From contig NC_045439.1 of NCBI RefSeq assembly GCF_002776525.5, positions 162,537,016 to 162,601,015 of the forward strand: a stretch of 64,000 nt of DNA, given 5' to 3'. This document shows positions 1-10,691 of this stretch, piece by piece. Numbering within the stretch: the first letter of the stretch is position 1; every line of letters starts with the position of its first letter. The position numbers and the translations under genes are program-made. The notes beneath the pieces were generated by a model that searched no databases, was not told the origin of the DNA, and was given only the letters and a program-made list of their open reading frames with translations. The DNA is from Piliocolobus tephrosceles. Lineage: Eukaryota; Chordata; Mammalia; Primates; Cercopithecidae.

Positions 1-882
1 GGCTCTAGGGAGGAATCCAGGAGAGAAGAAAATAGGAAAACCACCCTGAGAGGGTGCCTTCTGTAGTTTTTGACGTTCTTCACAATCTACCTGTTTATAT
101 TTTTCAGAGTCCATATGTAGTTGATTTTTGTCCAGTGTTCATTGTAATCAGAGGGAGGTGTGAACTTCGGAGGTTTACACGCCCTTAGCAGACTGGAATT
201 CAACATTCTCTCTCATTATGACACCGGGTTAAAATACTCTTTTTCTGCCAATATCTAAGTTTTAAAATAAATTAAGTCGGCTACTTTTCCTGCGTCCAAT
301 CCTCCCCAACTGATCACCTAGGGTCCTGGGACCTCACACCCCCTGCAGAGTCCTCATCAGGGTAAGGGAGATCAGCAAGCATCACACAACTCTGGATAAG
401 GAGGAAAGGGCGCAGGTCTGCCTGCCTCCAGCCAGCATTTGAGAACCTGAACAGTCTCCATGACCATCAGGTGTACCACAGCAGAGGTACAAGCAGGCCG
501 ATATCTCAGAAGTCAGGTAGACAGTCCCTGGGATCTCTGGGCTTCCTTTTATCGGATGCCCTGCAGCCTGCCTTTCTGTGCTGATGCTTCCGCTCATGAT
601 GTCCTGTTTCATTTTAAAATCACCTCCATCAAAATCTGACCGGAGCAAAAAGAAACACCTGATTTTTTTGAATCTCTAAAACATATTGAAAGTTCTTACA
701 TGTTTAATAGCTGACATATTTAGCAATTTTCACAAACATTTCAAATATAATTGAATATTTTAAATGAACTTGACTTACAATATTATCTTTGGAGAATGTC
801 AGAGCAAGGTTAGAAAGACTATCAAAATTAGTAAAAAGCTCATTATAAATCATCTTTGCTGCAGACATTTAAAAATAAAAAT
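1..882. other. OCA2 intron, no gene seen
   Basis: This is intronic sequence on the 3' side of the OCA2 exon. There are no splice-flanked open frames and no repeat I can name with confidence. The first 250 bases may be a degraded LINE. Open frames here lack coding character. Confidence 0.4.
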
Positions 883-1165
883 GGGCCAGACGTAGTGGCT
901 CACACTTTTGTACTCCCAGCACTTTGGGAAGCCAAGATGGGCGGATCACTTGAGCTCAGGAGATCAAGACCAGCCTGGTCAATGTGGCAATACCTGTCCC
1001 TACAAAACAATAAAATTAACCAGGCATGGTGGCGCGCGCCTGTAGTCCCAGCTCTTCCAGAGGCTGAGGTGGGACGATTACTTGGGCCGGGGAGTAGAGG
1101 CTGCAGTGAGCTGAAATCATACCACTGCACTCCAGCCTCAGTGACAGGGTGAGACTCTGTTTCAA
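883..1165 (+). repeat. Alu (older S/J type)
   Basis: Full dimeric Alu starting GGGCCAGACGTAGTGGCTCA and ending GAGACTCTGTTTCAAAATAA. It has many CpG losses and substitutions, so it is an older copy. Its A-tail has become an AATA microsatellite. Confidence 0.92.
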
Positions 1166-1170
1166 AATAA

Positions 1171-1209
<39 letters not shown>

Positions 1210-1256
1210 ATACAGGGTGAGACTCTGTTTCAAAATAAATAAATAAATAAATAAAG
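1166..1256 (+). repeat. (AATA)n microsatellite with duplicated Alu 3' end
   Basis: AATA repeats interrupted at 1212-1238 by a second copy of the Alu end (ACAGGGTGAGACTCTGTTTC...). The same string starts at 1144, giving a 68-bp duplication period. Confidence 0.9.
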
Positions 1257-2640
1257 TAAAAATAAAAATGAAAATGCCTGTGTGTAAATTTTCCTCCAAA
1301 ATTATGCATGCATCTTCCCAGTAAACTTACTAATGATTCTGTTCGCAAGGCAGCACTTCTTTAAAGACTCAGATACAAGATAAAGCAAGTTAAATGACCC
1401 TCATGTTTATATGCCTGGCAGAAAAGCTAGGTGACCACTCTCATTCTAAAAATAAACTTCTTGTTATGTTGTTCTTTCACATCGGTATCAGATCCATTTA
1501 GAATCATCTGTAATTTAAAAACTAATCCTATTTTTGTATTCCACGAAAAAGAGACATTAGAAGTGACTTGAATCATTATTGAAAAGCACTAAATAAAAGG
1601 AAGAAAATAAAATTTATTTTGGGGGGATTTTGATAGCAATATGTACCTTTTTGTTTAGTTTCATTTTTGTGTTCTCATCTGTTTAGTTTTACTGCTAAGG
1701 GAGTGTTTTCTCTTTTTGTTGTTTATTTCCCCAAGGGCAAGAAGAATGAGTCATTAGTGTCTGTGAACTTAGAGACTGCGCAGAGTGGTGGCCGCTCCGC
1801 CTCTGTGGGGTAGAGCACATGAGGGCAACCGTGGCCGCTCCGCCTCTGTGGGGTAGAGCACATGAGGGCAACCGTGCTTCCACCAGCATTCCTGCGATTA
1901 AGCTTTGCAGTGAGTGAATTTCTTTCGCTCTTTTATATTATGTCATTTCTTGAATCTTAACATTTCTCAAGACAGTTAAGAATATAAAAGTTACATGACT
2001 TACGTTATAAGCCCTATAGTTTATGAGGAAAGGTAACTAATATCGAAAAATAACATACATACATCAGAAATGACAGCTAGCCAAGAAGAACTTGGAAGGC
2101 AGCAGGGAAGCCTGATTTAGGATTTGGCAAGAGTTATCAACTATTAACATGAAATTATTATAAGCAACCTATAAATTAGAGCCTTTATCCTGCCTATTAT
2201 TAGCACTAATCTGACTTTCAATGACAGAGTCTTGGCATGGCTAAAGATGTCCCACTGGCAGAGACACAAATAAATCCAGACCCATGGGAAGGCTTTCCAA
2301 ATCCCCTTCACACCCAAAGGAGGAAATGAACACAAAGGCATGAACAGGCCTGCATGGAGAATTCATCACTTAGGAACCAAGAAATCCCCAAAGCTTCCTA
2401 ACACCGCTGAGAAATAACAAAGTTGTCTTTTTCTCGTTCTTCTCAGCTTACGATTCTGATTAAAATATCCTCGCAAGAAGCCTTCTTAGATGAATCCATG
2501 CGAGAACCACTCTCCCCACAGAACCTGTGAAAATTATGATGAATGACTTACACCACTTGATACATGGTTTCTAAATATAAGTACATGTATTTCAAAAACG
2601 TGCAGTCCTCATGAGCCAACATCCCATATTGCTTAGTCTC
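1257..2640. other. Intron, no gene seen
   Basis: AT-rich intronic sequence without a recognised gene. The only clear internal structure is the 43-bp tandem duplication at 1788-1873. Confidence 0.4.
1788..1873. repeat. 43-bp perfect tandem duplication
   Basis: Two identical 43-base units, 1788-1830 and 1831-1873, each starting GTGGCCGCTCCGCCTCTGTG and ending AGGGCAACC, followed by the first three bases of a third unit. The unit is GC-rich with three CpGs in an AT-rich setting. The lack of differences implies a recent duplication. Confidence 0.95.
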
Positions 2641-2644
2641 CATT

Positions 2645-3200
2645 CACTCCTTTATTTGTTTGATGAGTACTGAGTGCTTACTATGTGGCAGCACTTTCAG
2701 GACTACTGAGGATTCCACAGTGACCAAGATAGACACACATTTGCTGATCTCCTAGAGCTTATATTCTGGTGAAGGGAGACAGAGGAAAAGTTTATATATT
2801 CATTTATTTGCCACACATATATATTAGAGCATTATTACAATGTGTCATAGATAATACTCTGTTAGAAGGAAAGGAACACAGGAAAGTAGTCAGCAATGAT
2901 GGAAGAACTCCTTCCGCAGGGCCAGGGAAGGCTGCCCTGAGGATGGATACTTGAGGAGACACTAGAGAGGTGAACCAGCCTCCAGCATGCTTGGGAAGAG
3001 CATCCCAGGTAGAGGCGACAAGTACAAATGTACGTTCACCTAGCAAGAAGGCCACTGTGTCTGGGGTCCAGCCCCTGTGGCAGGAAATTATGTGTAAGTG
3101 GCAGCTACAGCCAGCTCATTTGTGGCTTTATGAGTCATGGTTGAGGCTCTAGATTTTATTCCAAGTGGAACAAGGACAACATGCTGTTATCAAAAGCACC
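2645..3200 (+). repeat. Ancient mammalian interspersed repeat
   Basis: Resembles a mammal-wide repeat I know by phrases such as GTGCTTACTATGTGGCAGCA, 'CTAGAGCTTATATTCTGGTG', 'GAAGAGCATCCCAGG' and 'GATTTTATTCCAAG', in the expected order. I cannot name the family reliably (old LINE class). Confidence 0.6.
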
Positions 3201-3639
3201 AAAAGCCCTTTAGGTCTAACTTTTCAACATCCCAAGGAAAAAGAGGAAGCAGTGTCTCATTCAAGGTTCTCAATCCAAAAGCCTGCTGAGAAGCCAACAA
3301 AGCTCCTTAATCTCTAGCAGAACCCTGAAATGCATGGCAACTCTTGTTTTACTCCTAGTGTTTATAAAGGCAGGTTTAAATATGATTTTGCAAATTTTTC
3401 AGCTAACAAGAGAATGCAACTATTATTTATAACTTAAAACACTGAAAAAATAGACGCAAAGAAACTTTAACAATATACAACATCAGCATATGGGAAGAGG
3501 ACGTATCAAGGAAATACAATATAGCGAATACAAGGCATAACAGTGAATATTTTAAAATTAGGTCCAATTATATGTTCTCTACTAGAAACAAATTTAAAAA
3601 ATGACAGAGATTAAAAATAAACAAATGGGCAATTCCAGG

Positions 3640-3789
3640 GAACTTCCAGTCCAGACAAAATGATAGAGACCCCAAACTCCCTGCTTACTGCTGCCAAGCA
3701 CACCTATAAACCCTGGGAATAAAGCAAGAGGCAAGTAAAGGAGAATTCGGAAGGGCTGCAGTAAGAGGAGAGGAAACTGGTTTGGGACC
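3640..3789 (+). repeat. L1M, 5' portion
   Basis: Sequence before the THE1 LTR that appears continuous with 4164-5848 across it, reading like the 5' UTR of an old L1. Family assignment is weak. Confidence 0.45.
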
Positions 3790-4163
3790 TGATAATGGTT
3801 TGGCTCTGTGTCCCCACCCAAATCTCATCTGGTAGCTCCCATAATTCTCACCCGCTGTGGGTGATACCTGGTGGGAGATAACTGAATCATGGAGGGCTGC
3901 TCTTTCCCAGCTGTTCTCATGATAGTGCGTAAGTCTCATGAGATTTGATGGTTTTAAAAATGGGAGTGTCCCTGCACAAGCTCTCTCTCTCTCTCTTTGC
4001 CTGCTGCCATCCATGTAAGATGTGATTTGCTCCTCCTTGCCTCTGCCATGATTATGAGGCCTCCCCAGCCATGTTGAACTGTAAGTCCATTAAATCTCTT
4101 TCTTTTGTAAATTGCCCATTCTGGGGTATGTCTTTATTAGCAACGTGAAAATGGACTAATACA
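3790..4163 (+). mobile_element. THE1/MST-type MaLR solo LTR
   Basis: Starts TGATAATGGTTTGGCTCTGT and ends GGACTAATACA, the standard ends of the THE1/MST LTRs of ERVL-MaLR elements. It contains the typical CCCCACCCAAATCTCATCT and GTCCATTAAATCTCTTTC (polyadenylation region). There is no internal sequence next to it, so it is a solo LTR. A CT run lies at about 3980-3995. Confidence 0.9.
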
Positions 4164-5848
4164 GGAGCCCAGGAAAATGGGAACAGCACAGCTGCAGGGT
4201 GTATTTCATCCCTCAAAATCAGCATTTCCAGACCAACTCCCAATATAGCAAGAGAAGACAGCTAGGTGGGCTTGTTCCTCCCTTGGATGAAAATATACCA
4301 GGGGAACATGCCCCCCTGGCAAGTAAGATTAATAAAAGCCCTGCCAGCAAAGGTAACCATGGGAGGCACCCCATCCCCTACAAAGAGATACCTGGTGAGC
4401 AGACAGAACCTGAGAAGGGACCCCACTACACCTCACACCTGGGATCTCAGGCCAAGAGACACCCAGGTCAAGAGCCATGTGCTATGGTGTCCTACTATAG
4501 CACACGGCTCATGGAATGTTCTGAGGTCCCCACTGGAAGGGGGATGCCATCTCAACAAACACTTAGCCATGGAAGCCTCTTCACTTCTGCAGACCTGAAA
4601 CTCCTCTCCACAGGAAGAGACATCTGGGCAGCCCAGCCTGGGGAAATCCCTTCCAGCCCCCAAGGCAGTACCCAGCAGCACTGGAGAAACCAAACAGATC
4701 AAAGTAGCACTGCAAGATCTCTGAAAATTAAATCTTCATTTGAATGGCAGACTACGTAAATAGTCTGTAACCTGTGTGCTAAACTTAAACATGTTGACTG
4801 CCTGCTGAAATAAAACAGTTATTTATGACTCAGAGTATCCTAAAATAATAGATAAAACATCCAGGATACAATCAAAAGTCGCCTGTCATATCAGAAACCG
4901 AGAAAATCACAACTTGAATGAGAAAACACAATCACCCGATGTCCGCACTGAGATATATCAGATGTCGGATTATCTAAAAAGGATTTTAAAGCAGCCTTCA
5001 TAAAAATGTCTCAACAATCAGCTACAACTTCTCTTGGAACAAGTGAAAAATGAGAAACTATGGGAAGAAACAAAAGATACACAAAAAAGAACCAAATGGA
5101 AATGACAGATCTAAAATATACAACAACAGAATTTGTTAAAGCCTCTTGATATGCACTCAATAGTAGAGATAATAAAGAAAAGAATCAGTGAATTTGAGGG
5201 TAAATCAATAGAAGTCACCCAATCTAAACAGCAGAGAGAAAACATATTTTGTAAAAGGACGGGGTAGAATGGAGGCTCAGGGAACTGTAGGACTATTTTA
5301 AAAATCTAATATTCATGTCACTGGAGTACTAGAAGGAGAAAAGAATTAGAATGAGGTTGCAAAAGTACTTTAAGGAATAAAGGCTGAAATTTTCCCAATT
5401 TGGCAAAAGACACAAACCTACAGATTCAAGAAGATGAACAAGCCTCAGGAACAGGATAACAGGATGAACCCAAAGAAATCCATATCAAAACAAATCATCA
5501 ACTTTCAAAAACTACAGACAAAAAAACACACACACACACATTAAAAGCAGCCAGAAAGTACTATGCATTACCTACAGGGAAACACAAATTCAAATGGCAG
5601 CAAATTTCTTCTCTGATACCAAGAGAGATGGAAGGAAATGGTACAACATTTTTCAAGTATTGAAGAAAAGCACTGTCAACCATACATTCTATATCCAGTG
5701 AAACTATCCCTGAGGAATAAAGAGGAAATAAATACACTCTCAGATAAAGAAAAAGTAAAAGACTTTTTTTTTTTACCAGCAGACCTACCCTTAAAGGTTG
5801 GCTAAAAGAAGGTATTCAAACATAAAGAAAATTATAAAAAACAAAACA
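4164..5848 (+). repeat. L1M 5' UTR and ORF1 remains
   Basis: Old plus-strand L1. From about 4860 the text follows the L1 ORF1 region: AGCAGCCAGAAAGTACTATG, then 'GATACCAAGAGAGATGG', 'CATTCTATATCCAGTGAAACTATC' (read in parts) and 'AGCAGACCTACCC'. Frames are broken many times. A 186-codon open stretch at 4199-4759 lies in the 5' UTR-like part and I do not regard it as a gene. Continues after the Alu. Confidence 0.72.
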
Positions 5849-6158
5849 GGCTAGGGCAGTGGCTCACGACTGTAATCCCAGCATTTTGGGAGGCCAAGGC
5901 AGGCGGATCATGAGGTCAAGAGATCGAGACTATCCTGGCCAACATGGTGAAACCCCGTCTCTACTAAAAATAGAAAAATTGGCTGGGTATGGTGGCATGC
6001 ACCTGTAGTCCCAGCTACTTGGGAGGCTGAGGCAGGAGAATCACTTGAACCTGGGAGGCGGAGGTTGCAGTGAGCCAAGATTGCGCCACTGCACTCCAGC
6101 CTGGAGATGGAGTGAGACTCCATCTCAAAAAAAAGAAAAAGAAAAAGAAAAAAGAAAG
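5849..6158 (+). repeat. Alu (S type) in L1M
   Basis: Full-length Alu from GGCTAGGGCAGTGGCTCACG to an A-rich tail of AAAAAG units. Inserted in the L1M. Confidence 0.95.
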
Positions 6159-6544
6159 ACAAATTTTGGAGCATCAGGAAGCAAAAGGAACAGAAAAAGC
6201 AGAAATGTGTACACACAACAGATTATTCCTTTCCCCATGAGTTTTATAGATCAATTTGATGATTTAAACAAAAATTATGTTGCCATCTAATACTCAAGAA
6301 AAGATCAAGAAATCTTAATGGAAGTGATATTTTCACACTTCATTCAAAGTGGTAATTCTAATAAGTCATGTATGTATACTGTAGTCCTCTGAGAAACCAC
6401 TCCAAAGCTACACAAAGAGAAACACTAAAAAATACTATAAAAGAATCAAAATATAATGTAAAAAATGTTCAAGTAACACACAGAAAGTCAAGACAAAAGA
6501 AACATAGTTATGTACTGGAAACAGGAAACAAACGGAAAATAAAT
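6159..6544 (+). repeat. L1M continuation
   Basis: AT-rich decayed L1 between ORF1 and ORF2. Assignment rests mainly on position between clear L1 segments. Confidence 0.5.
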
Positions 6545-6861
6545 CAGTAACCCTTCAGTGTCCATGGGGAATGGGTTCCGGGCCCTCTGTGGCTGCCAAC
6601 CTCCATAGATGTTCAGGTCTGTTATTTAAAGGGGCATAGTATTTGCATATAACCTAAGCACATTCTTCTGCGCACTTTAAATCATCTCTAGATTACTTAT
6701 AGTACCTAACACAATGCCTATGCATCTCATCACTTCCATGGACTCAACATAATAGTGCACAGAAAACTCAAGTTTGACTTTTTGGAACTTTGTGGGATTT
6801 TTTTTGATCTGTAGTTGGTTGAACCCATGGATGCAAAATCTATAGATATGAAAGACCAACT
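6545..6861 (+). mobile_element. Tigger/MER2-type DNA transposon
   Basis: Non-autonomous element with inverted ends CAGTAACCCTTCAGTGTCCA and ...TATGAAAGACCAACTG next to TA. The internal text (TTTAAATCATCTCTAGATTA) is typical of the Tigger2/MER2 group of pogo-like transposons. No transposase frame remains. Confidence 0.8.
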
Positions 6862-8219
6862 GTAATTGAAATGGCATAATTAAGCAATAACATATCAATA
6901 ATTACCTTAAATGCACGTTTTCTAAACATATCAATCAAAATACAGAGACTGGCAGAAAGGATTGAAAGAATAACCCAGCTATATGCTGGAAAAGATATGT
7001 TACACACACAAAAAAAAATTTAAGCAAGAGTGACTATATTAATATCAGCTAAGTAGACTTCAAAGTAAATTACTAGAGGGAAAGAAAATTATTAAATAAT
7101 GATAAATAGGTCAATCCACCAGGAAGATACAACAATTCTAAATATGTATGCACCAAACAACAGAGCAGTAAAATACATGAAGCAAAAAACTGCTAGAGCT
7201 GAAAGAAAAAACAAATTCATGTTTATAATTGGGAACATAAATAACTCACCCCCAGAAACTAATAGAAATGCTACACAGAAAATAATTGAAAATATGGAAG
7301 AACTAAACAACGCTGAACCAAAGGGATTTAATTCACATATAAAACACTTCACCCCAAAACAGGAGAATACAGTTTTTTTCAAGTTCCCATGAAAGATTTA
7401 CCAAGATATATCACATTCTGGGTCATAAAACAAAATTCCACAAATGTAAAAAAACAAACTTATACAGAGTATGTTCTTCAACTATAACAGAATAAAGTTA
7501 GAAACAAAAAGACAATAGAAAAATCTTCAAATGCATGGAAATTAACCAACATACTTCTAAATAGTCTATGGGTCAATGAAGAGGTCTCAAAGTAAATTCT
7601 AAAATATATAGAACTGAATTTTAATGAAAATGCAACACATAAAAATATACAGGGTGCAACTGAAATACAACTGCAATAAAACTTTATAACACTAAATGTT
7701 AACACTGGAAAAGAAAAGAAATCTCAAATCAATAATCTAAGTTCCTACCTCAAAAACACTACCCAAAAAAGAGTAAAATGCCCCAAAAGAAAGCTCAAGG
7801 AAAGAAACAATAAAGATCATAGAAGAAATCTAGAGAGTTAATATAGGACAATACCAATGAAAATCAAAGGAGAAAAGGCTGTTTCTTGGGTAAAATCAGT
7901 AAAATGGACAAACTTCTAAAAAGACTGACCAAAAATAAAAGGAGAGAGACACAAATCACCAATATCAGGAATGAAATAGGAAATTTTGCTACATATATTT
8001 CAGACATTAAAATGATAATCAAGGAATATTATCATCCACTTTACACTCACAAATTTGGCAACTAAAAAGAAACCAATTCCTCAAAAAACACAAAGTAGGA
8101 AAACATAGATAAAATCCATAATCTGAATAGCCCTTTAGCCATGAAAGAAGTTGAATTATTAATTTGAAAGTTTCCTTTTAAAAAAAGATTCCAGACTCCT
8201 GGTTTCACTAGAAAATTCC
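6862..8219 (+). repeat. L1M ORF2 5' half (degraded)
   Basis: Matches the endonuclease-to-RT part of L1 ORF2 at DNA level: ACTAGAGGGAAAGAAAATTA, 'CAATCCACCAGGAAGATAC', 'ATGTATGCACCAAACAAC', 'CAAAAATAAAAGGAGAGAGA'. The frame is destroyed. Sequence stops at a junction near 8219 and resumes at about 12509 with the next part of ORF2. Confidence 0.85.
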
Positions 8220-8640
8220 ACTGGGCCTTTGTCTCCCACTCCCGCCAGAGCTTGGGATTCATCTCCACTGTTCCACGTCCACCGTCTCGGGAGCCCCCGA
8301 GACGTCGTCACAGCCTCTGTTGCCCTGTGATCTGCAGGTCCTGGGAGACGCACAGCTAAGACGCCAGGACATCCTGCAGCTGGGAAATGAAACTGTTTAC
8401 ATTCAGAAATGTGGCCATAGAATTCTCTCTGGAGGAGTGGAAATACTGGAACCCTGCTTAGCAGGATTTGTATAAAGATGTGGTTTAAAAGAAGGACAGA
8501 AACCTGATCTCTGGGTCTTGCTGTCTCTAAAGCTAAACCTGGTGACCTTTTTGAAGGAAAGAGCAGAGCCCTGGAATGCAGCGTGAGGAGACAGCAGCCA
8601 TACAGCCAGGTGTATTGTGTGCATCTGCTAAGCACCTTAG
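8220..8640 (+). pseudogene. KRAB zinc-finger gene retrocopy (5' UTR, KRAB A and B boxes)
   Basis: Spliced copy of a KRAB-ZNF transcript of the ZNF91-like type. 8220-8386 matches the usual 5' UTR exon (CACAGCTAAGACGCCAGGAC). An ATG at 8387 opens the KRAB A box: FTFRNVAIEFSLEEW, then a stop at 8459 (CAG to TAG), then QDLYKDV. The text runs straight into 'RNL' and the B box (GLAVSK..LVTFL..RAEPWN, one extra base at about 8529) with no intron between A and B, which normally sit in separate exons. It is therefore a retrocopy, not a gene. No zinc-finger repeats follow. After the B box the sequence seems to run through the normal donor position into intron-like repeats (next entry). KRAB recruits TRIM28 in working proteins; this copy is dead. 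Confidence 0.85.
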
Positions 8641-9249
8641 TGATTTGACTCTCCTGCCTCAGCCTAGTCCACCGATGAGACTGTGACGTATCGTTTGACT
8701 CTGCACCTTGAAAACGTGACTCTCTTTTCCAGGCTGGGTGCTGCCCACAGGTGCCAGTGTGATACATGACTGGGTCTCACCCAAATGATGTGTGATTGTG
8801 GCATATGCCTCTGTCCGGAGCCTGAGTGACCTGACTTTTCTGCCTGGCCCCAGCCAAAACGTCATGTGACGCTTCCTCAGCCTGCCCCTACCACAAAAGG
8901 ATTGTGATGCCTCACTGCACTCAGCACCTAGATGACGTAACGCTCACCTTTTGCCTGGACCTTGCATCTTTAAGGTTGGATTGTGACATACACTTTAGCC
9001 CAGCTCCGTTGTGATGATGACACTCATACCATAAACCAGCCAATAAGAGAGATGCTGGCACTTGTAGCTAGACTGGAGAAAGGAAGACATTCCTGGGTCT
9101 TCTGTAGGTGACGTAACTTTCCTTGCTGGGTTCTGCCTATGGGAAGCATTAGGACCTATCTGTGTGTCCATCGCCCAGCTGCTGTGACTCTCCTTTTTTG
9201 ACTGAAACCTGCCACAAAGGGTGACTGTGATACACCACTGGACCCAGAA
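8641..9249 (+). repeat. Degenerate ~77-bp tandem repeat after the KRAB retrocopy
   Basis: Repeated landmarks TGTGACGTATC, TGTGATACATG, TTGTGGCATATG, TTGTGATGCCTC, TTGTGACATACA and TGTGATACACCA alternate with GTGACTCTC..TGCCTGG and ACCTAGATGACGTAAC. Spacing is about 75-80 bases where clear (8682 to 8758, 8902 to 8981). I recall similar repeats next to KRAB exons in ZNF91-clade loci, so this may be retained intron carried in the same retrotransposed transcript. Confidence 0.65.
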
Positions 9250-9299
9250 CCCAGTCTCTGGTGTGTCTTTATTAGCAGTGTGAGAACAGACTAATACAG
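9250..9299 (+). mobile_element. 5' LTR remnant of a THE1/MST provirus
   Basis: Only the last ~50 bases of the LTR remain (GTGTGTCTTTATTAGCAGTG...ACTAATACAG). The rest is missing, so the left end is deleted or truncated. It leads directly into MaLR internal sequence. Confidence 0.85.
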
Positions 9300-9676
9300 G
9301 AAATGGGTAGCAGCAGAGCGGGGCATTGCTGAAAAGATAGCCGAAAATGTGGAAGCGACTTTGGAACCCGGTAACAGGCAGACGTTGGAACAGTTTGGAG
9401 GGCTCAGAATACAGAATAACGTGGGGAAGTGTGGGACTTCCTAGAGACTTGTTGAATGGCTTTGACCAAAATGCTGATAGCGATATGGACAATAAAGTCC
9501 AGGCTGAGGTGGTCGCAGATGGACATGAGGAACTTGCTGGGAACTGGAGCAAAGGTAACTCTTCTTATGTTTTAGCAAAGAGACTGATGGCATTTTGCCC
9601 CTTCCCTAGAGATCTGTGGAACTTTGAACTTCAGAGAGATGACTTAGGGTATCTGGAGGAAGAAATTTCTAAGCAG
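9300..9676 (+). mobile_element. THE1/MST internal region, left part
   Basis: MaLR internal sequence starting GAAATGGGTAGCAGCAGAGC and running to GAAATTTCTAAGCAG. An open stretch of 142 codons (9347-9775) crosses into the RPL5 insert, so it is chance. The region is interrupted by the RPL5 pseudogene and resumes at 10692. Confidence 0.85.
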
Positions 9677-10691
9677 GGCAGCTCTCTGTTGATCCATGGA
9701 TGGGGGTCTCTGTTCCACAGGATGGGGTTTGTAAAGTTGTTAAGCATAAAGCCTACTTTAAGACAGATCGAGTGAAATTTAGAAGACGACAAGAGGGTAA
9801 AACTGAGTATTATGCTTGGAAATGCTTGGTGATACAGGATAAAAATAAACACAACACACCCAAACGCAGGATGACAGTTCGTGTAACACACAGAGATATT
9901 ACTTGTCAGGTTGCTTATGCCCATACAGAAGGGGATATGACAGTATGCACAGCATATGCGTGGGAACTACGAAAACACGGTTTGAAGGTTGGCCTGACCA
10001 ATTATGCTGCCGTGTATGGCACTGGCCTGCTGCTGGTCTGCAGGCTTCTCAATGGGTTTGGCATGGAAGAGATCTATGAAGGCCAAGTAGAGGTGACCGG
10101 CGATGAATACAATGCGGAAAGCATTGCTGGTTAGCCAAGTGTCTTTACCTGCTATTTGGATGTGGGCCTTGCCAGGACTACCAGTGGCCATAAAGTTTTT
10201 GGTGCCCTGAAGAGAGCTGTAGATAGCGGCTTGTCCATCCGTCACAGTACCAAACGATTCCCGGTTATGGTTCTGAAAGCAAGGAATTGAGTGTAGAAGT
10301 ACACCGGAAGCACATCATGGCCAGAATGTTGCAGATTACATGTGCTGCTTCATGGAGGAAGATGAGGATGCTTACAAGAAACAGTTCTTTCAATACAGGA
10401 AGGACAGTAACTACAGACATGATGGAGAAGATGCATAAGAAAGCTCATGTTGCTGTAAGAGAGAATCCCATCTAGGAGAGGAAGCCCCAGAAAAAAGTTA
10501 AGAGGAAGCAGAACTGTCCCAAAATGTCCCTTGCTCAAAAGAAAGATTGAGTAGCCCAAAAGAACACAAGTTTCCTCAGAGCTCAGAAGTTGGTTTCTGA
10601 GAGCTAAACCAAACAATTTTCCATGAGGATTTTTCAGATGAATACAATACACTGTTGACAGCAAAAAACAAAAACAAAAAACAAAAAAACT
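9677..10691 (+). pseudogene. RPL5: RPL5 processed pseudogene
   Basis: Intronless copy of the mRNA for ribosomal protein uL18 (RPL5), which binds 5S rRNA in the large subunit. It starts in the 5' UTR (TCTCTGTTCCACAGGATGGG, ATG at 9722), covers the whole coding region and 3' UTR, and ends in a degraded A-tail (10661-10690). Defects: a one-base loss a few codons after the ATG shifts frame; a CAG-to-TAG stop near 10133 replaces Gln of the GQP motif; several later stops. Recognisable peptide pieces include YEGQVEVTGDEYN, VGLTNYAA and 'CTGLLL'-like GTGLLL. A 15-bp target duplication (9662-9676 and 10692-10706, 13 of 15 matching) brackets it, so it entered the MaLR internal region by L1-type retrotransposition. 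Confidence 0.96.

Noticed and set aside
4199..4759. 186-codon open frame on the plus strand
   Set aside because: Lies in L1M 5' UTR-like sequence after a solo LTR; no domain, no splice context.
8159..8767. 202-codon open frame on the minus strand
   Set aside because: It is the antisense of the KRAB retrocopy; the plus strand explains the sequence.
9347..9775. 142-codon open frame
   Set aside because: Runs from MaLR internal DNA across the junction into the RPL5 pseudogene, so it is a chance fusion.
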